In this document: piece by piece, positions 34,505 to 43,520 of the stretch
How positions within the stretch are numbered: position 1 is the first letter of the stretch
Layout of the letters: each line of letters opens with the position of its first letter
NCBI GenBank assembly: GCA_021824175.1
Contig: JAKALP010000007.1
Span: forward strand, 62,001-126,000
Length of the DNA: 64,000 nucleotides
From: Deltaproteobacteria bacterium
GTDB lineage: Bacteria; Desulfobacterota; Desulfobacteria; Desulfobacterales; Desulfosarcinaceae
Reading direction: 5' to 3'
Notes under the pieces: model-generated
The model's database searches: none
What the model was told of the DNA's origin: nothing
Seen by the model: the letters and a program-made list of their open reading frames with translations, nothing else
Position numbers and translations under genes: made by a program

Positions 34505-35494
34505 TCACTCAATGGCGCCTTGGCATGACGAACCTGCGCCCGCGGTGCAGGCATAACAGTGGTTGGCCACTACAATCTGACGAGATTTAAGCTGGTCAAA
34601 TTCAAAGATGTCGATGTGGGACGGCGCGCCGTGATCCACGGGCAGCTCCAGCATCTGGTTAAAATCACAATCGTAGAGCTTGCCATCCCATCCTACCGAA
34701 AGCAGGGTCCGGCACATGACGCCCTGCACGGCGGTCCAGTTGAAGGCCGCCATCAGGGTGCTCATGTACTCCTCATAGTTCTCCGTGCGGATGAGGTACT
34801 CCAAATAGCGGCCCACCGGAAAATTGGTCAAACAGAAGAGTTGATTGAAAACTACACCATGCTCCTGGGACAGCCGCTGCTGGTACTCATGGGCCAGCGC
34901 TGCCTGCGGCCCTGGCAAATAGGCGCCCACCGGATTGAATACCAAGTGAAGTAAAAGATTACTTCCGGGTCGGCCATACCCCTTGGCGTTCAACACTCGC
35001 ATCATGTCAATGACTTTTGCAAAGACACCGCTGCCACGCTGCCGATCGGTCTGCTGGGCATGATAATGGGGCAGCGAAGTAATGATTTCCACCTGATGAT
35101 CGGCATAAAGATCAATAAAGTGGCGAAAGGCTTCTTCATGCAGGATGGCCAAGTTGGATCTGACCATCAGACGCCGCTTCAATTTTGCGGCCTCGGCGAT
35201 AAACCATGGCAGATGGGGATTCATTTCCGGCGCGCCCCCCGTCACGTCAATGGTGCCGATAGCATGGCGTCGCAGGATCTTCAGACAAGTCACAAATACT
35301 TCACGGCCCATCTGTTCCGAGCGGCCGGGGCCGGCCGACACATGACAATGCTTGCAGGCCAGGTTGCAGGCCTTGCCCACATTGAGTTGTAGAATTTGAA
35401 TGTCTTCGGCCAGAAGCGGGCGCTGCAATTTCTGCTCAAAGGATTGGCCACCGGGAATTTGGGATAGATGCCGGCGCTGTTGGGCTGCATCCAT
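34505..35494 (-). CDS. ArsS-type radical SAM protein (arsenosugar biosynthesis family)
   Basis: The 329-residue radical SAM enzyme has CNLACKHC as its cluster motif. The DVTGGAPEMNPH block and an ending with CYACTAGAGSSCQGAIE match the ArsS (DUF3641) family, proposed to make arsenosugars. It starts 3 nt after the upstream gene for an AhpD-like protein, its usual partner. No ArsM methyltransferase gene is nearby, and the window's only arsenic-related neighbour is the reductase fusion at 53788-54759. The family is clear; whether the substrate really contains arsenic is an inference from the family name. Confidence 0.85.
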   Translation of the reverse strand: MDAAQQRRHLSQIPGGQSFEQKLQRPLLAEDIQILQLNVGKACNLACKHCHVSAGPGRSEQMGREVFVTCLKILRRHAIGTIDVTGGAPEMNPHLPWFIAEAAKLKRRLMVRSNLAILHEEAFRHFIDLYADHQVEIITSLPHYHAQQTDRQRGSGVFAKVIDMMRVLNAKGYGRPGSNLLLHLVFNPVGAYLPGPQAALAHEYQQRLSQEHGVVFNQLFCLTNFPVGRYLEYLIRTENYEEYMSTLMAAFNWTAVQGVMCRTLLSVGWDGKLYDCDFNQMLELPVDHGAPSHIDIFEFDQLKSRQIVVANHCYACTAGAGSSCQGAIE

Positions 35495-35497
35495 GAT

Positions 35498-35833
35498 CTA
35501 CATTTCCTTCTTTTTGATAATCTTGCGCACCTGGGTGGCATGGGCCAGCACATCACCGGCGGTCATGGCCGCGCCCACATGAACGGCCTCCATCATCTCA
35601 TCGCTGGAAACGCCTAAAGAAAGACATTTGTTGGTATAGGCATCGATACAATAGGGACAGTGACGCACCGTGGCCACCGCCAGGGCGATCAGTGCCTTTT
35701 CCCTCTCCGTAAGCAGACCGGCCTGGGTGGCCTGGGCATAATACTCAAAAAATTTCTTGCCAGGTTCAGGGGCGTATTCGGTGATGTTGGGAAAATCCTG
35801 AAGATCTTTGGGTTCGTAATACTGCTGGGACAT
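35498..35833 (-). CDS. AhpD-like carboxymuconolactone-decarboxylase-family protein (ArsS partner)
   Basis: The 111-residue protein has the AhpD-type redox motif HCPYCIDAYTNKC (CxxC with following His-like helix) and the family tail VHVGAAMTAGDVLAHA. It matches the small peroxidase-like proteins that accompany ArsS in many genomes. It would act as a disulfide reductase or peroxidase in the cytoplasm. It is the first gene of a two-gene operon with the ArsS-like gene (3-nt gap). Confidence 0.85.
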   Translation of the reverse strand: MSQQYYEPKDLQDFPNITEYAPEPGKKFFEYYAQATQAGLLTEREKALIALAVATVRHCPYCIDAYTNKCLSLGVSSDEMMEAVHVGAAMTAGDVLAHATQVRKIIKKKEM

Positions 35834-35893
35834 GGCGGACTTCCTTATCGCTAAATGTTATGGAATTTACTTTCCTTGAGCACACAAAAAATT

Positions 35894-36376
35894 TTAGATT
35901 GCCTTGCGCTCCCACCGGCCACTTTGGCCGCCGCTTTTCTCAAGCAGAAGAATATCGGAGATGATCATTTCACGGTCATGGGCCTTACACATATCATAAA
36001 TGGTCAGAGCCGCCACGGCCGCCGCTGTCAATGCTTCCATCTCCACACCAGTGGGGGCGGCTATTTTTGCCAAGGCTTCGATGCGGATGGTCCGGCTGTC
36101 TTGCTCCGGGAAGAAATCGATCTGGACATGGGTCAGATTCAACGGGTGGCACATGGGAATCAACGCCGAGGTTTGCTTGGCGGCCATAATACCTGCAATA
36201 CGGGCGGTTTCCAGTACATTGCCTTTGGGCAGGGCGTGCTGATGGATCTTGGAAAAAGTATCCGGCCGCATGGCAATTCTCGCTTGGGCTTTGGCCACCC
36301 GCTCGGTGGCTGGTTTGGCGGTTACATCCACCATGCGCACTCGGCCTTGATCGTCAATGTGGGTAAAGTCAACCAT
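35894..36376 (-). CDS. moaC: Cyclic pyranopterin monophosphate synthase MoaC
   Basis: This 160-residue MoaC is the second enzyme of molybdopterin synthesis, rearranging the MoaA product into cyclic pyranopterin monophosphate. Family blocks are MVDVTAKPATERVA, the active-site ALIPMCHPLNLTHV and GVEMEALTAAAVAALTIYDMCKA, with catalytic Lys in CKAHDREM. The ATG at 36376 starts at MVDFTHID; the in-frame upstream extension to 36427 has no family similarity. No other moa gene is in the window. Confidence 0.95.
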   Translation of the reverse strand: MVDFTHIDDQGRVRMVDVTAKPATERVAKAQARIAMRPDTFSKIHQHALPKGNVLETARIAGIMAAKQTSALIPMCHPLNLTHVQIDFFPEQDSRTIRIEALAKIAAPTGVEMEALTAAAVAALTIYDMCKAHDREMIISDILLLEKSGGQSGRWERKAI

Positions 36377-36416
36377 GGAAGCTCCTATTGATAAGCAGAG
36401 AAAATTCATCCATCGC

Positions 36417-37118
36417 TTACTTATCAAATCCTGGACAGCCTGTCATGAGGGCATGTTTGCGGCTGAGGGGATACTGGCGACAAATTTGAGGCTTGATATC
36501 GTGGATGGTGCAAATCTTTTTATCACTGGAGGAGCCGTTGCCCAGAAAAGGACAGGGGTGGGCGAAACGGTTGGTGCCCGGGATCACCCAGATCCTGTAA
36601 ACATTTTCACCACTGGCGCCCTTTGCCGTGCCGATCCACTTTAAGACATCTTCCCGCCCCATATCCGAGATGCGTTGAACGTCTTGGGAAGTGATCTCAT
36701 CATGGTAATCCAGATGGGTGCAACATCGACCGCATTGCTGGCAATGGAATCCGGTCAGATCGGTTTGAATCCATATGGCGGCCTCACCGTTTTCCGTGCA
36801 AATCTCAGCCCGGCAATGGGTTTGAAACACCAAGCGGCAAAGGGCGGCCAATTGATCCGGCTCCCATGAACGTTGGCACACGGCCGCGCACATAAATTCC
36901 ACCAATTGGGGACCTTCCAGCCACCTAAGGCGGGGTTGTTGGGCATTGGAAACCCACAAGCCGTTTTGCCCCGGACCTCGCTTGTAAGTGACCATATCAC
37001 CGGGCATGGTTCTAAGCACTTCACAAAAGAGCATGGGCTGGGGGTCGTAAGCCTTGAAATCCATACATATGGCTTTCATGGCCTGCGCCATGCTCAGCGA
37101 CAGGCTGGCGCCAATCAT
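36417..37118 (-). CDS. YkgJ-type cysteine-cluster protein
   Basis: The 233-residue protein has the zinc/iron-chelating cysteine cluster of the YkgJ/UPF0153 group: HCQQCGRCCTHLDYH near residue 120, then CPFLG, CTIHDIKPQICRQYP and a final CPGF. Such proteins are thought to bind a metal or FeS cluster; their reactions are unknown. The start at 37118 (MIGASLSL) is preferred over upstream in-frame codons; it is not strongly supported by a ribosome-binding site. It lies 40 nt upstream of moaC on the same strand and is probably co-transcribed with it. Confidence 0.72.
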   Translation of the reverse strand: MIGASLSLSMAQAMKAICMDFKAYDPQPMLFCEVLRTMPGDMVTYKRGPGQNGLWVSNAQQPRLRWLEGPQLVEFMCAAVCQRSWEPDQLAALCRLVFQTHCRAEICTENGEAAIWIQTDLTGFHCQQCGRCCTHLDYHDEITSQDVQRISDMGREDVLKWIGTAKGASGENVYRIWVIPGTNRFAHPCPFLGNGSSSDKKICTIHDIKPQICRQYPLSRKHALMTGCPGFDK

Positions 37119-37525
37119 TGTGCACCTCCACAAACCACTTTGAATCGTTGACTTTTTCTGAAAATATTGTGTACTATGAAGCCACTTGATCAAATTGGGT
37201 AGATCACCGTTGCTGATAGAACGGAATCAGAACAATAACCGAACAAACGTTTCAGTTGCATTAGATCTTTGGCCCATCCGCAATGCTTCAACTCCTTGCG
37301 CCAAGGGTTGGAGATGGGACCATCGAGGGCTCTTTAAGGTACACGTTGTTTCAGCCGTTATTCCAATTTGGCAGTCAAGTGCTGGCGGTGATGGCTGGGT
37401 CGGAAGTTCCTCGAAGGACAAAACCCTTGGAACCGCATCACCGCGCCGGAACACCTTGGTATCCGCTTGAAAGCAGAATGTACTGGATAGTGCTCATGCC
37501 CCTCTAACGCCCGGGAAATGTCGCT
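37119..37525. other. Intergenic region without a supported gene
   Basis: About 400 bp lie between the leftward cysteine-cluster gene and the rightward hybrid kinase gene. Both promoters must be here. Short frames exist in it but have no domain content or ribosome-binding site. No repeat was recognised. Confidence 0.5.
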
Positions 37526-39826
37526 ATGGGTATAAAATCACATTTCGAACCATCATTCAACGCTGTCAAAAGCGGTTGGGGCCAATTCCGAAAAACCATA
37601 GTCATTGGGCCCCAGGAAGATGAAGCCATTTTTAACGAGTTACGAAATCGGGTACTGCAAATTTTTGTGGTTTGCGCCTTATCTCTGGGGATTCTGATTC
37701 TGATCCCCACCTCCATAATCATTATTGAATCCACTCGGGCCTGGGTGGCCGCCTATTATGCGCTTATCTATTGTATATTCGCAATCTTCATGCTGACGCC
37801 CAGCATCTCCTATAAAGTCAAAGCGTATTGCATCCTGACGACGCTGCTGGCCGTGGGCATCCAAATCATGTTGACCATGGGCGTGGTCAGCAGCGGTCCG
37901 GCCTGGCTGTTTGCGTTTGCCATTATGGCCGGCACGCTCCTAGGCATAAAAGCAGCAATCATGGCCATTATTTTTAATGCGGCGGTATTGATTGCCATGG
38001 GCTGGATGCACCACGCCGGCCTGATTGCCAGTCAAGATAGCTTTATTTCCGTTGATAGGGCGGTTTTGGCGGGCGTGGGTTTTATTTTCCTCAATGCCCT
38101 TTCGGCTTTTTCCATCGCCGGCCTTCACATTGGATTTGCATCGGCCATGGCCCAAGCGCAACGCGCCCAAAAAGAGCTGTCCATTGAATCGGAGCTGCGC
38201 CAGCAGACTTCTGGGCATTTAAGAGAAAGTGAAGCCAAGTACCGGCTGCTGGCGGACAACATTTCCGATATCCTCTGGTCCCTGGATATGGATCTCAATA
38301 TCACCTATGCCAACCCCGCCGCCGAAGTATTACTAGGCTGGACCACCGAGGATCTCAAACGGTTGCACTTGGAAGATTTATTAACGGCCGTCTCGCTGGA
38401 GAAGGCCTTGAAGGTCTTTGCCAATAATCTGGCCGTGCTGGAAAACATCGGCGACTTTACGCAGTCAGACACGCTGGTGCTGGACATCCGCTGCAAGGAC
38501 GGCACGACGGTGTCCACCGAGGTCCGAGCGCGTTTTATCAAGGGCGAGGACGGCAAACCCATCGGCATTATGGGCGTAGCCAGGGATATCTCTGAACGGC
38601 TCAAAGCCCAGCGGGAAAAGGAGCTGCTGCAGGAAAAACTGGCCCAATCCAAGCGCATGGAAGCCCTGGGTCTGCTGGCCGGCGGGGTAGCCCACGATTT
38701 AAACAATGTATTGTCCGGCATGGTCAGCTATCCGGACCTGCTCTTGTTTGACATGCCTGAAAGCAATCCCATGCGCAAACCCCTGGAAATGATCCGGCAT
38801 ACGGGCAACAAGGCCGCTGCCATTGTCCAGGATCTGCTGGCCATGACCCGGCGGGGTGTACGGACCCTGGGCGCCGTCAATCTCAATGATGCGGTGGAAG
38901 AATATCTTTCTTCACCGGAGTTTTCGGAATTAAAGAAGCGTCATCCCAACGTGAAGGTCGAAACACAGCTGGCCGGCGATTTAATGACCATCAAAGGCTC
39001 ATCCATGCATTTGCGCAAGACCCTGATGAACCTGGCTCTCAATGCCGCCGAAGCCCAACCCGATGGCGGTCGCATCGCCATCCGCACCCAAAATTGCCAC
39101 CTGGATCAACCCTCCACAACCATTGAGCAGATGCCGCCCGGCGACTATGCGCGCCTAACGATTAGCGATCAAGGCATTGGCATTGCCCAGGAAGACCTGA
39201 AGCACATCTTTGAGCCCTTTTTTACCCGCAAAATCATGGGCCGCAGCGGAACCGGCCTGGGTATGGCCGTGGTCTGGGGAACAGTTCAGGATCATGGCGG
39301 CTTTATTTCGGTTCAAAGTCAGGAGGGGCAAGGCTCTACCTTTGACCTTTACTTCCCCATCGCCAGGGATGCGGTGCCGCCGGCCCAAGACAAGGATACG
39401 GTCGACAATCTGTTGGGAAGCTGGCAGACCATACTGGTGGTGGATGACGTGGCCGAACAGCGTGAAATTGCGGTGCAGATTCTCAAACGGCTCCGATATC
39501 GCCCCCTGACCGCCAACTCCGGCGAAGAGGCCATCCGTATATTCAGCCAGCTTAGCGGCAGTACCATAGATGCAGTGATTTTGGACATGATCATGCCCTT
39601 AGGTTTGGATGGACTGGACACTTACCGCGGCATATTGGAGATCGCGCCCAATACCAAAGCCATTATCACCAGCGGCTATTCGGAAACCGAACGGGTGCGG
39701 GAAGCATTGCATCTGGGGGCCGGCGCCTATCTGAAAAAGCCGTATATGATCCAGGAAATCGGCGTAGCCCTGAAAAAACTGCTGGTCGAACGGAACGCTA
39801 AAGTAGATAAAGTCGCCAATGGATAA
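37526..39826 (+). CDS. Hybrid sensor histidine kinase with C-terminal receiver
   Basis: This 766-residue protein has about six membrane helices in the first 215 residues. A PAS domain (YRLLADNISDILWSLDMDL) follows, then a HisKA phospho-acceptor helix with His in AGGVAHDLNNVLSG and an ATPase domain with ISDQGIGIAQED, FEPFFTRK and GTGLGMAVVWG. A C-terminal receiver has DDVAEQRE and phospho-Asp in VILDMIMPLGLDG. The receiver ends the chain, so the phosphate may pass to an unseen phosphotransfer protein. The ribosome-binding site is weak. The CBS gene follows after 16 nt and may be part of the same transcript. Confidence 0.9.
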   Translation: MGIKSHFEPSFNAVKSGWGQFRKTIVIGPQEDEAIFNELRNRVLQIFVVCALSLGILILIPTSIIIIESTRAWVAAYYALIYCIFAIFMLTPSISYKVKAYCILTTLLAVGIQIMLTMGVVSSGPAWLFAFAIMAGTLLGIKAAIMAIIFNAAVLIAMGWMHHAGLIASQDSFISVDRAVLAGVGFIFLNALSAFSIAGLHIGFASAMAQAQRAQKELSIESELRQQTSGHLRESEAKYRLLADNISDILWSLDMDLNITYANPAAEVLLGWTTEDLKRLHLEDLLTAVSLEKALKVFANNLAVLENIGDFTQSDTLVLDIRCKDGTTVSTEVRARFIKGEDGKPIGIMGVARDISERLKAQREKELLQEKLAQSKRMEALGLLAGGVAHDLNNVLSGMVSYPDLLLFDMPESNPMRKPLEMIRHTGNKAAAIVQDLLAMTRRGVRTLGAVNLNDAVEEYLSSPEFSELKKRHPNVKVETQLAGDLMTIKGSSMHLRKTLMNLALNAAEAQPDGGRIAIRTQNCHLDQPSTTIEQMPPGDYARLTISDQGIGIAQEDLKHIFEPFFTRKIMGRSGTGLGMAVVWGTVQDHGGFISVQSQEGQGSTFDLYFPIARDAVPPAQDKDTVDNLLGSWQTILVVDDVAEQREIAVQILKRLRYRPLTANSGEEAIRIFSQLSGSTIDAVILDMIMPLGLDGLDTYRGILEIAPNTKAIITSGYSETERVREALHLGAGAYLKKPYMIQEIGVALKKLLVERNAKVDKVANG

Positions 39827-39842
39827 GAAATAGGAGGCATCC

Positions 39843-40307
39843 ATGATTACGGCCAAGGATATCATGACTCGCGAGGTCATCACGCTCACCCCGGAAACCG
39901 ATATTGCCAAGGCCGCCAAAATACTGCTCGACAACGGCATCAATGGCGCCCCCGTCGTAGATGATACGGGTCGGGTGCTGGGCATTTTGTGTCAGAGCGA
40001 TTTGGTGGTCCAACAAAAAAGAGTGCCGGTGCCCACCATTTTCACGCTGCTGGATGGCTTTGTCTCCCTCACTTCCTCCAAACAGATCGAAAAACAGGTA
40101 CGAAAGATCGCCGCCCTCACCGTGGCGGAAGCCATGACCGCCGACCCCATCAGCATCGCCCCGGAAACCGAGCTTGAAACCATCGCCTCCCTGATGGTAG
40201 ACAAACGCTTTCACACCCTGCCCGTGATCGACAAGGGCCGGCTGGTCGGCATTGTGGGCAAGGAAGATGTACTTCGGACCCTGCTTTATTCCCCGGCGGG
40301 ACACTGA
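39843..40307 (+). CDS. Two-CBS-domain protein
   Basis: The 154-residue protein has two CBS motifs: TAKDIMTREVITLTPETDI with VVDDTGRVLGILCQSDLV, and VAEAMTADPISIAPET with VIDKGRLVGIVGKEDVL. A pair of CBS domains forms an adenine-nucleotide-sensing module. AGGAGGCATCC precedes the ATG. It is 16 nt downstream of the hybrid kinase and may modulate that pathway, which is an inference from position only. Confidence 0.92.
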   Translation: MITAKDIMTREVITLTPETDIAKAAKILLDNGINGAPVVDDTGRVLGILCQSDLVVQQKRVPVPTIFTLLDGFVSLTSSKQIEKQVRKIAALTVAEAMTADPISIAPETELETIASLMVDKRFHTLPVIDKGRLVGIVGKEDVLRTLLYSPAGH

Positions 40308-40327
40308 TAAGATGATTAACGATTTCG

Positions 40328-40395
40328 CCCCGTGTCATCCGTAGTAAAAGTAGTAAAAAAGGTTGACCACGGATGGCACGGATAGCGCGGATGGG
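40328..40395. repeat. Inverted repeat, ATCCGTG family copy 3
   Basis: Imperfect palindrome: CCCGTGTCATCCGTAGT on the left is matched by an inverted CCCATCCGCGCTATCCGTGC on the right, around an A-rich loop. It is related to 16063-16130 and 19815-19880 and sits directly beside hairpin element copy C. Confidence 0.7.
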
Positions 40396-40410
40396 CAAAG
40401 TGATAGAGAG

Positions 40411-40549
40411 TGCTTGAACGAAAACTCCATATTTTTCCAAGTTCAAGGCGGAGGCAAAATTTTAACCGCAGACATACACGTAGTATTTCGAGGATTAAAA
40501 TTTTGCCCCAACGCGGAAATTGGGAAAATAGGGAGTTTTCGGTCAGGCA
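40411..40549 (+). repeat. Dispersed hairpin element, copy C
   Basis: This 139-bp nested inverted repeat has outer arms TGCTTGAACGAAAACTCC and, inverted, TGCCTGACCGAAAACTCC. The inner stem is a perfect 13 bp (40453-40465 with 40495-40507, GGCAAAATTTTAA). Its 29-nt loop at 40466-40494 differs from the copy B loop at one position, although the two stems share almost no sequence. This is the key evidence that pairing, not arm sequence, is conserved. Confidence 0.88.
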
Positions 40550-40563
40550 CTAAATAGATAGAC

Positions 40564-40713
40564 ATGAAAAAATATACATGCACCGAATACCGACAGGAAA
40601 TGGTCCTGTTGAGCTTAAAACGCCAACTGGCGGAGCCTGGACTGGATAACGCCGAAAAGCAGCGCCTCGAGAAGCAAATCCGTCAATTGGAAAAAGAGAT
40701 GGGCATGCAATAG
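40564..40713 (+). CDS. Small 49-residue charged helical protein
   Basis: The short frame begins MKKYTCTEYRQEMVLLSLKRQ and ends in a Lys/Glu-rich helix (KQIRQLEKEMGMQ). It looks like a small coiled-coil or dimerising protein; similar short proteins seem to occur in other Desulfobacterota, though this is from memory. There is no clear ribosome-binding site, and the start lies 14 nt after repeat copy C. It ends 21 nt before the FAD oxidoreductase gene, which suggests co-transcription. Function unknown. Confidence 0.5.
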   Translation: MKKYTCTEYRQEMVLLSLKRQLAEPGLDNAEKQRLEKQIRQLEKEMGMQ

Positions 40714-40734
40714 CCCTTTGGGAGCAAATATCCA

Positions 40735-42141
40735 TTGATCGCTTCCCCGGATACTTCCGCCGGTGGCACCCAATTTGACGTGATCATCGTGGGCGCCGGC
40801 CCGGCCGGCCTTTTCGCGGCCTACCACTTATGTGAGCATTCCGACCTCAAGGTATTGATGATCGACAAGGGCAAACCGCCCGAACGCCGCAAATGTCCCC
40901 TGGACGAAGAGGGCGGCTGCCGGCGCTGCAAACCGTGCAACATCTTGTGCGGCATTGGCGGGGCTGGACTGTTTTCCGATGGCAAACTCAACTACATCCA
41001 CAAACTTGGCAAAACCGATCTGACTCAATTCATGGCACCGGCCCAAGCCCAGGCCCTGATTGATGAAACCGAGCAGATCTTCAATCGCTTCGGCATGGAC
41101 GGACCGGTCTATCCCACTGATATGACGGCGGCCCAGCACATCCGTAAAACCGCCAAGCAGTACGGCATCGATCTGCTCATCATCAAACAAAAACACCTGG
41201 GCAGTGATCGCCTGCCTGGCCATATCGCCGGCATGGCCGACTATTTGCGGGCCAAAGGAGTAGTAATTCACAGCTCCGAGGATGTGCGCGAACTTTTAGT
41301 GGATCAAGGCAGGATCAATGGCGTGGTGAGCAACCGCAAAACCTACCAGGCGCCCCATGTGATCCTGGCGCCCGGCCGCGCCGGCGCCGACTGGGTGGGA
41401 CGCCTGGCCGCCCAATTCGGCCTGAACGTGCGCCAGCGCGGCATTGAAGTGGGCGTGCGGGTGGAGGTGCACAATGACATCATGCAGGACCTGTGCGCCG
41501 TGATCTACGACCCCACCTTCTTCATCCAGACCGCCAAATACGATGACCAGACCCGCACCTTCTGCACCAACCAGGGCGGATTCGTGACCCTGGAGAGCTA
41601 CAGCAATTTCGTCTGCGTCAACGGCCACGCCTATCACGACAAAAAATCACCCAACACCAACTTTGCTTTTTTATCTAAAGTAGTACTCACCGAACCGGTG
41701 ACCGATAACCAGGCCTATGGCGAATCCATCGGCCAGCTGGCCACCCTCATCGGCGGCGGCAAGCCCATCCTGCAGCGCTTCGGTGATCTCAAGCGCGGCC
41801 GGCGCAGCACCTGGCAGCGCATCAACAAAGGCTACATCCGCCCCACCTTGACCAATGTGGTGTGCGGCGACATTGCCATGGCCCTGCCCGAGCGCATCCT
41901 GGCCAACCTCATGGAGGGCCTGGAGCAGCTCAATCGCGTAGTAGTGGGTGTCTCCAACGACGAGACTTTACTCTATGCTCCGGAAATCAAATTCTTCGCC
42001 ACCCAGGTGGAAACCGATTCGCACCTGGAAACCGCCATTGGCGGGCTCTTCGTGGCCGGCGACGGCCCCGGCGTGGCCGGCAACATCGTCTCCGCCGCCG
42101 CCACGGGCTTGATTCCGGCCAAGGCGATACTCGCCCGATAG
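40735..42141 (+). CDS. FAD-dependent oxidoreductase (COG2509 type)
   Basis: The 468-residue flavoprotein opens with the FAD-binding motif VIIVGAGPAGLFAAYHL. A cysteine-rich segment follows (RKCPLDEEGGCRRCKPCNILCG, about residues 58-80), then GGAGLFSDGKLNY. The second dinucleotide contact GLFVAGDGPGVAGNIVSAAATGL is near the C-terminus. These features place it in a widespread group of uncharacterised FAD dehydrogenases; the Cys cluster could hold FeS or zinc. The start is a TTG at 40735 with GGGAG upstream; no ATG precedes the FAD motif in frame. Confidence 0.82.
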   Translation: MIASPDTSAGGTQFDVIIVGAGPAGLFAAYHLCEHSDLKVLMIDKGKPPERRKCPLDEEGGCRRCKPCNILCGIGGAGLFSDGKLNYIHKLGKTDLTQFMAPAQAQALIDETEQIFNRFGMDGPVYPTDMTAAQHIRKTAKQYGIDLLIIKQKHLGSDRLPGHIAGMADYLRAKGVVIHSSEDVRELLVDQGRINGVVSNRKTYQAPHVILAPGRAGADWVGRLAAQFGLNVRQRGIEVGVRVEVHNDIMQDLCAVIYDPTFFIQTAKYDDQTRTFCTNQGGFVTLESYSNFVCVNGHAYHDKKSPNTNFAFLSKVVLTEPVTDNQAYGESIGQLATLIGGGKPILQRFGDLKRGRRSTWQRINKGYIRPTLTNVVCGDIAMALPERILANLMEGLEQLNRVVVGVSNDETLLYAPEIKFFATQVETDSHLETAIGGLFVAGDGPGVAGNIVSAAATGLIPAKAILAR

Positions 42142-42419
42142 CAGCCCATCGGATTCAGCAACCGCCTAACATTCACACCTATTTTGAACGGTGATCTTTT
42201 CGTCTGGGCGTCGATGGTGATGTCTGGATAGTCGAAGGTCTAGATTTGGGTATCGCGGTCGATTACCGCGCGGCTGATGGTCTGATGGCCGTGGATGTTG
42301 GTTGCTACTCACCACTCATTAAGTAGGGTGTCCGCGGAATTGGGAATCGTAAGCTAAACGGCTGCTTGTCTTTCCGCTCCTCGTGGTGGGGGGCTATTTA
42401 AACAGAGGGTGCGGTCTTG

Positions 42420-42761
42420 TCATGTAGCAATTCCAGACGCTCCTGAGTTTATACTTTGCTGGACTGGACGAGCGGCCTGCCCGACGCTGGGTGCTGCCTC
42501 TATCAGAGCCCCACGCGCTTTCCTTAAATACTCATAAAGCGTCGTTTTAGATATGTCCATTACTTTGCAAATCTCTTTTATCGTAAACTGTCCACAGTCA
42601 TACAGTTGCACCAAAGCTTGCACCTGATCGGGGCTCAGCTTCGGTTTACGGCCGATGTTGTTGCCCCCGACGGCAGCAAGTGCGGCTTGGTTGCGCTCGA
42701 ATTCGTACAAGGCATCGTAAAATAGAAAAATCAACACAGATAAGATTGTCGTGTTAAACAT
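42420..42761 (-). pseudogene. Truncated serine recombinase / resolvase (C-terminal part)
   Basis: The segment DALYEFERN is the end of a serine-resolvase catalytic domain, and GRKPKLSPDQVQALVQLY with ISKTTLYEYLRKAR is the Hin-type DNA-binding domain. The catalytic N-terminal half with its serine is missing, and the usual RERT linker is degraded. It is therefore a remnant. It stands at the left edge of the A/T-rich island, which it may mark. The preceding 280 bp (42142-42419) hold no gene I can support. Confidence 0.6.
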
Positions 42762-42853
42762 TATCAGCTTCCCCGTCTTTGTTTACATCACTTTTTGGCT
42801 CTGCCCACAATGCGACGATGTTGGCCAGAGTTAATTTTCTGAAATCATATTAA

Positions 42854-43282
42854 TTATTTGGGCCTACTGAGGATTACGTTTGTGGCACCCTTGTTGGTAG
42901 GCCCCACTTCGATGGATGAGAAGACGCCGCTGCTCAGCAGGCTTGCGGACCATCTCTCGAGATGGTCGCGGTCCATGCCCAGCTCGTAGGTACGGCTGTG
43001 ACCACCAAATATTACATTCCAAATTTTTCGTTTACTGCTTTCACCTATTGTGACGGTGCAACAACCCATCCCAACAACTCGATACTTGCTATCCATCAAA
43101 GGAGGCGCTGCGCCATGTCTGTACTCAAATCCGTACAAAGCAATCATTTCTTGCAATAGAAAGGCGTGCGACTGATTTATGTCGCCCCAATAAATTTGAT
43201 AAATGTCACCGGTGAGAATGATTTGAATGCATTTATATCTGCCAAGATGAAGGTTTTGAGAGCCGAGTATCATACCATTCAC
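42854..43282 (-). CDS. Unrecognised 142-residue protein
   Basis: I do not recognise this protein. It is soluble, without signal peptide or membrane helix, and has a central CCTVTIGE and a basic middle. Base use is A/T-richer than the flanking chromosome, in line with the island. The frame could be a remnant, as no strong ribosome-binding site precedes the start. Nearby non-coding DNA (43283-43520) is A/T-rich and shows nothing definite. Confidence 0.35.
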   Translation of the reverse strand: MNGMILGSQNLHLGRYKCIQIILTGDIYQIYWGDINQSHAFLLQEMIALYGFEYRHGAAPPLMDSKYRVVGMGCCTVTIGESSKRKIWNVIFGGHSRTYELGMDRDHLERWSASLLSSGVFSSIEVGPTNKGATNVILSRPK

Positions 43283-43520
43283 GGAACCAAAGCGTTTTTT
43301 CGGTTGTTTAATTGTGCGGGAGCTTTGAGTTTAGTTCCCGGCTTGATTCCCGAGGGCATCTTTTTAGGCGCGGATATGCTCGGGGTAGATAGCTCAGCGC
43401 AATCGAACTACCGGCAAATATAAACAAATTTATTTTTTAAAATAGTAAATATACATTTTATGATAGATTTTAAATACTAATTCTTTGGTGGGTAAGTCAA
43501 TAATAAAATTTGTGGGGAAG

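Noticed and set aside
42854-43282. Toxin-antitoxin or phage gene within the island
   Set aside because: No recognisable toxin or phage motif; left as an unrecognised protein.
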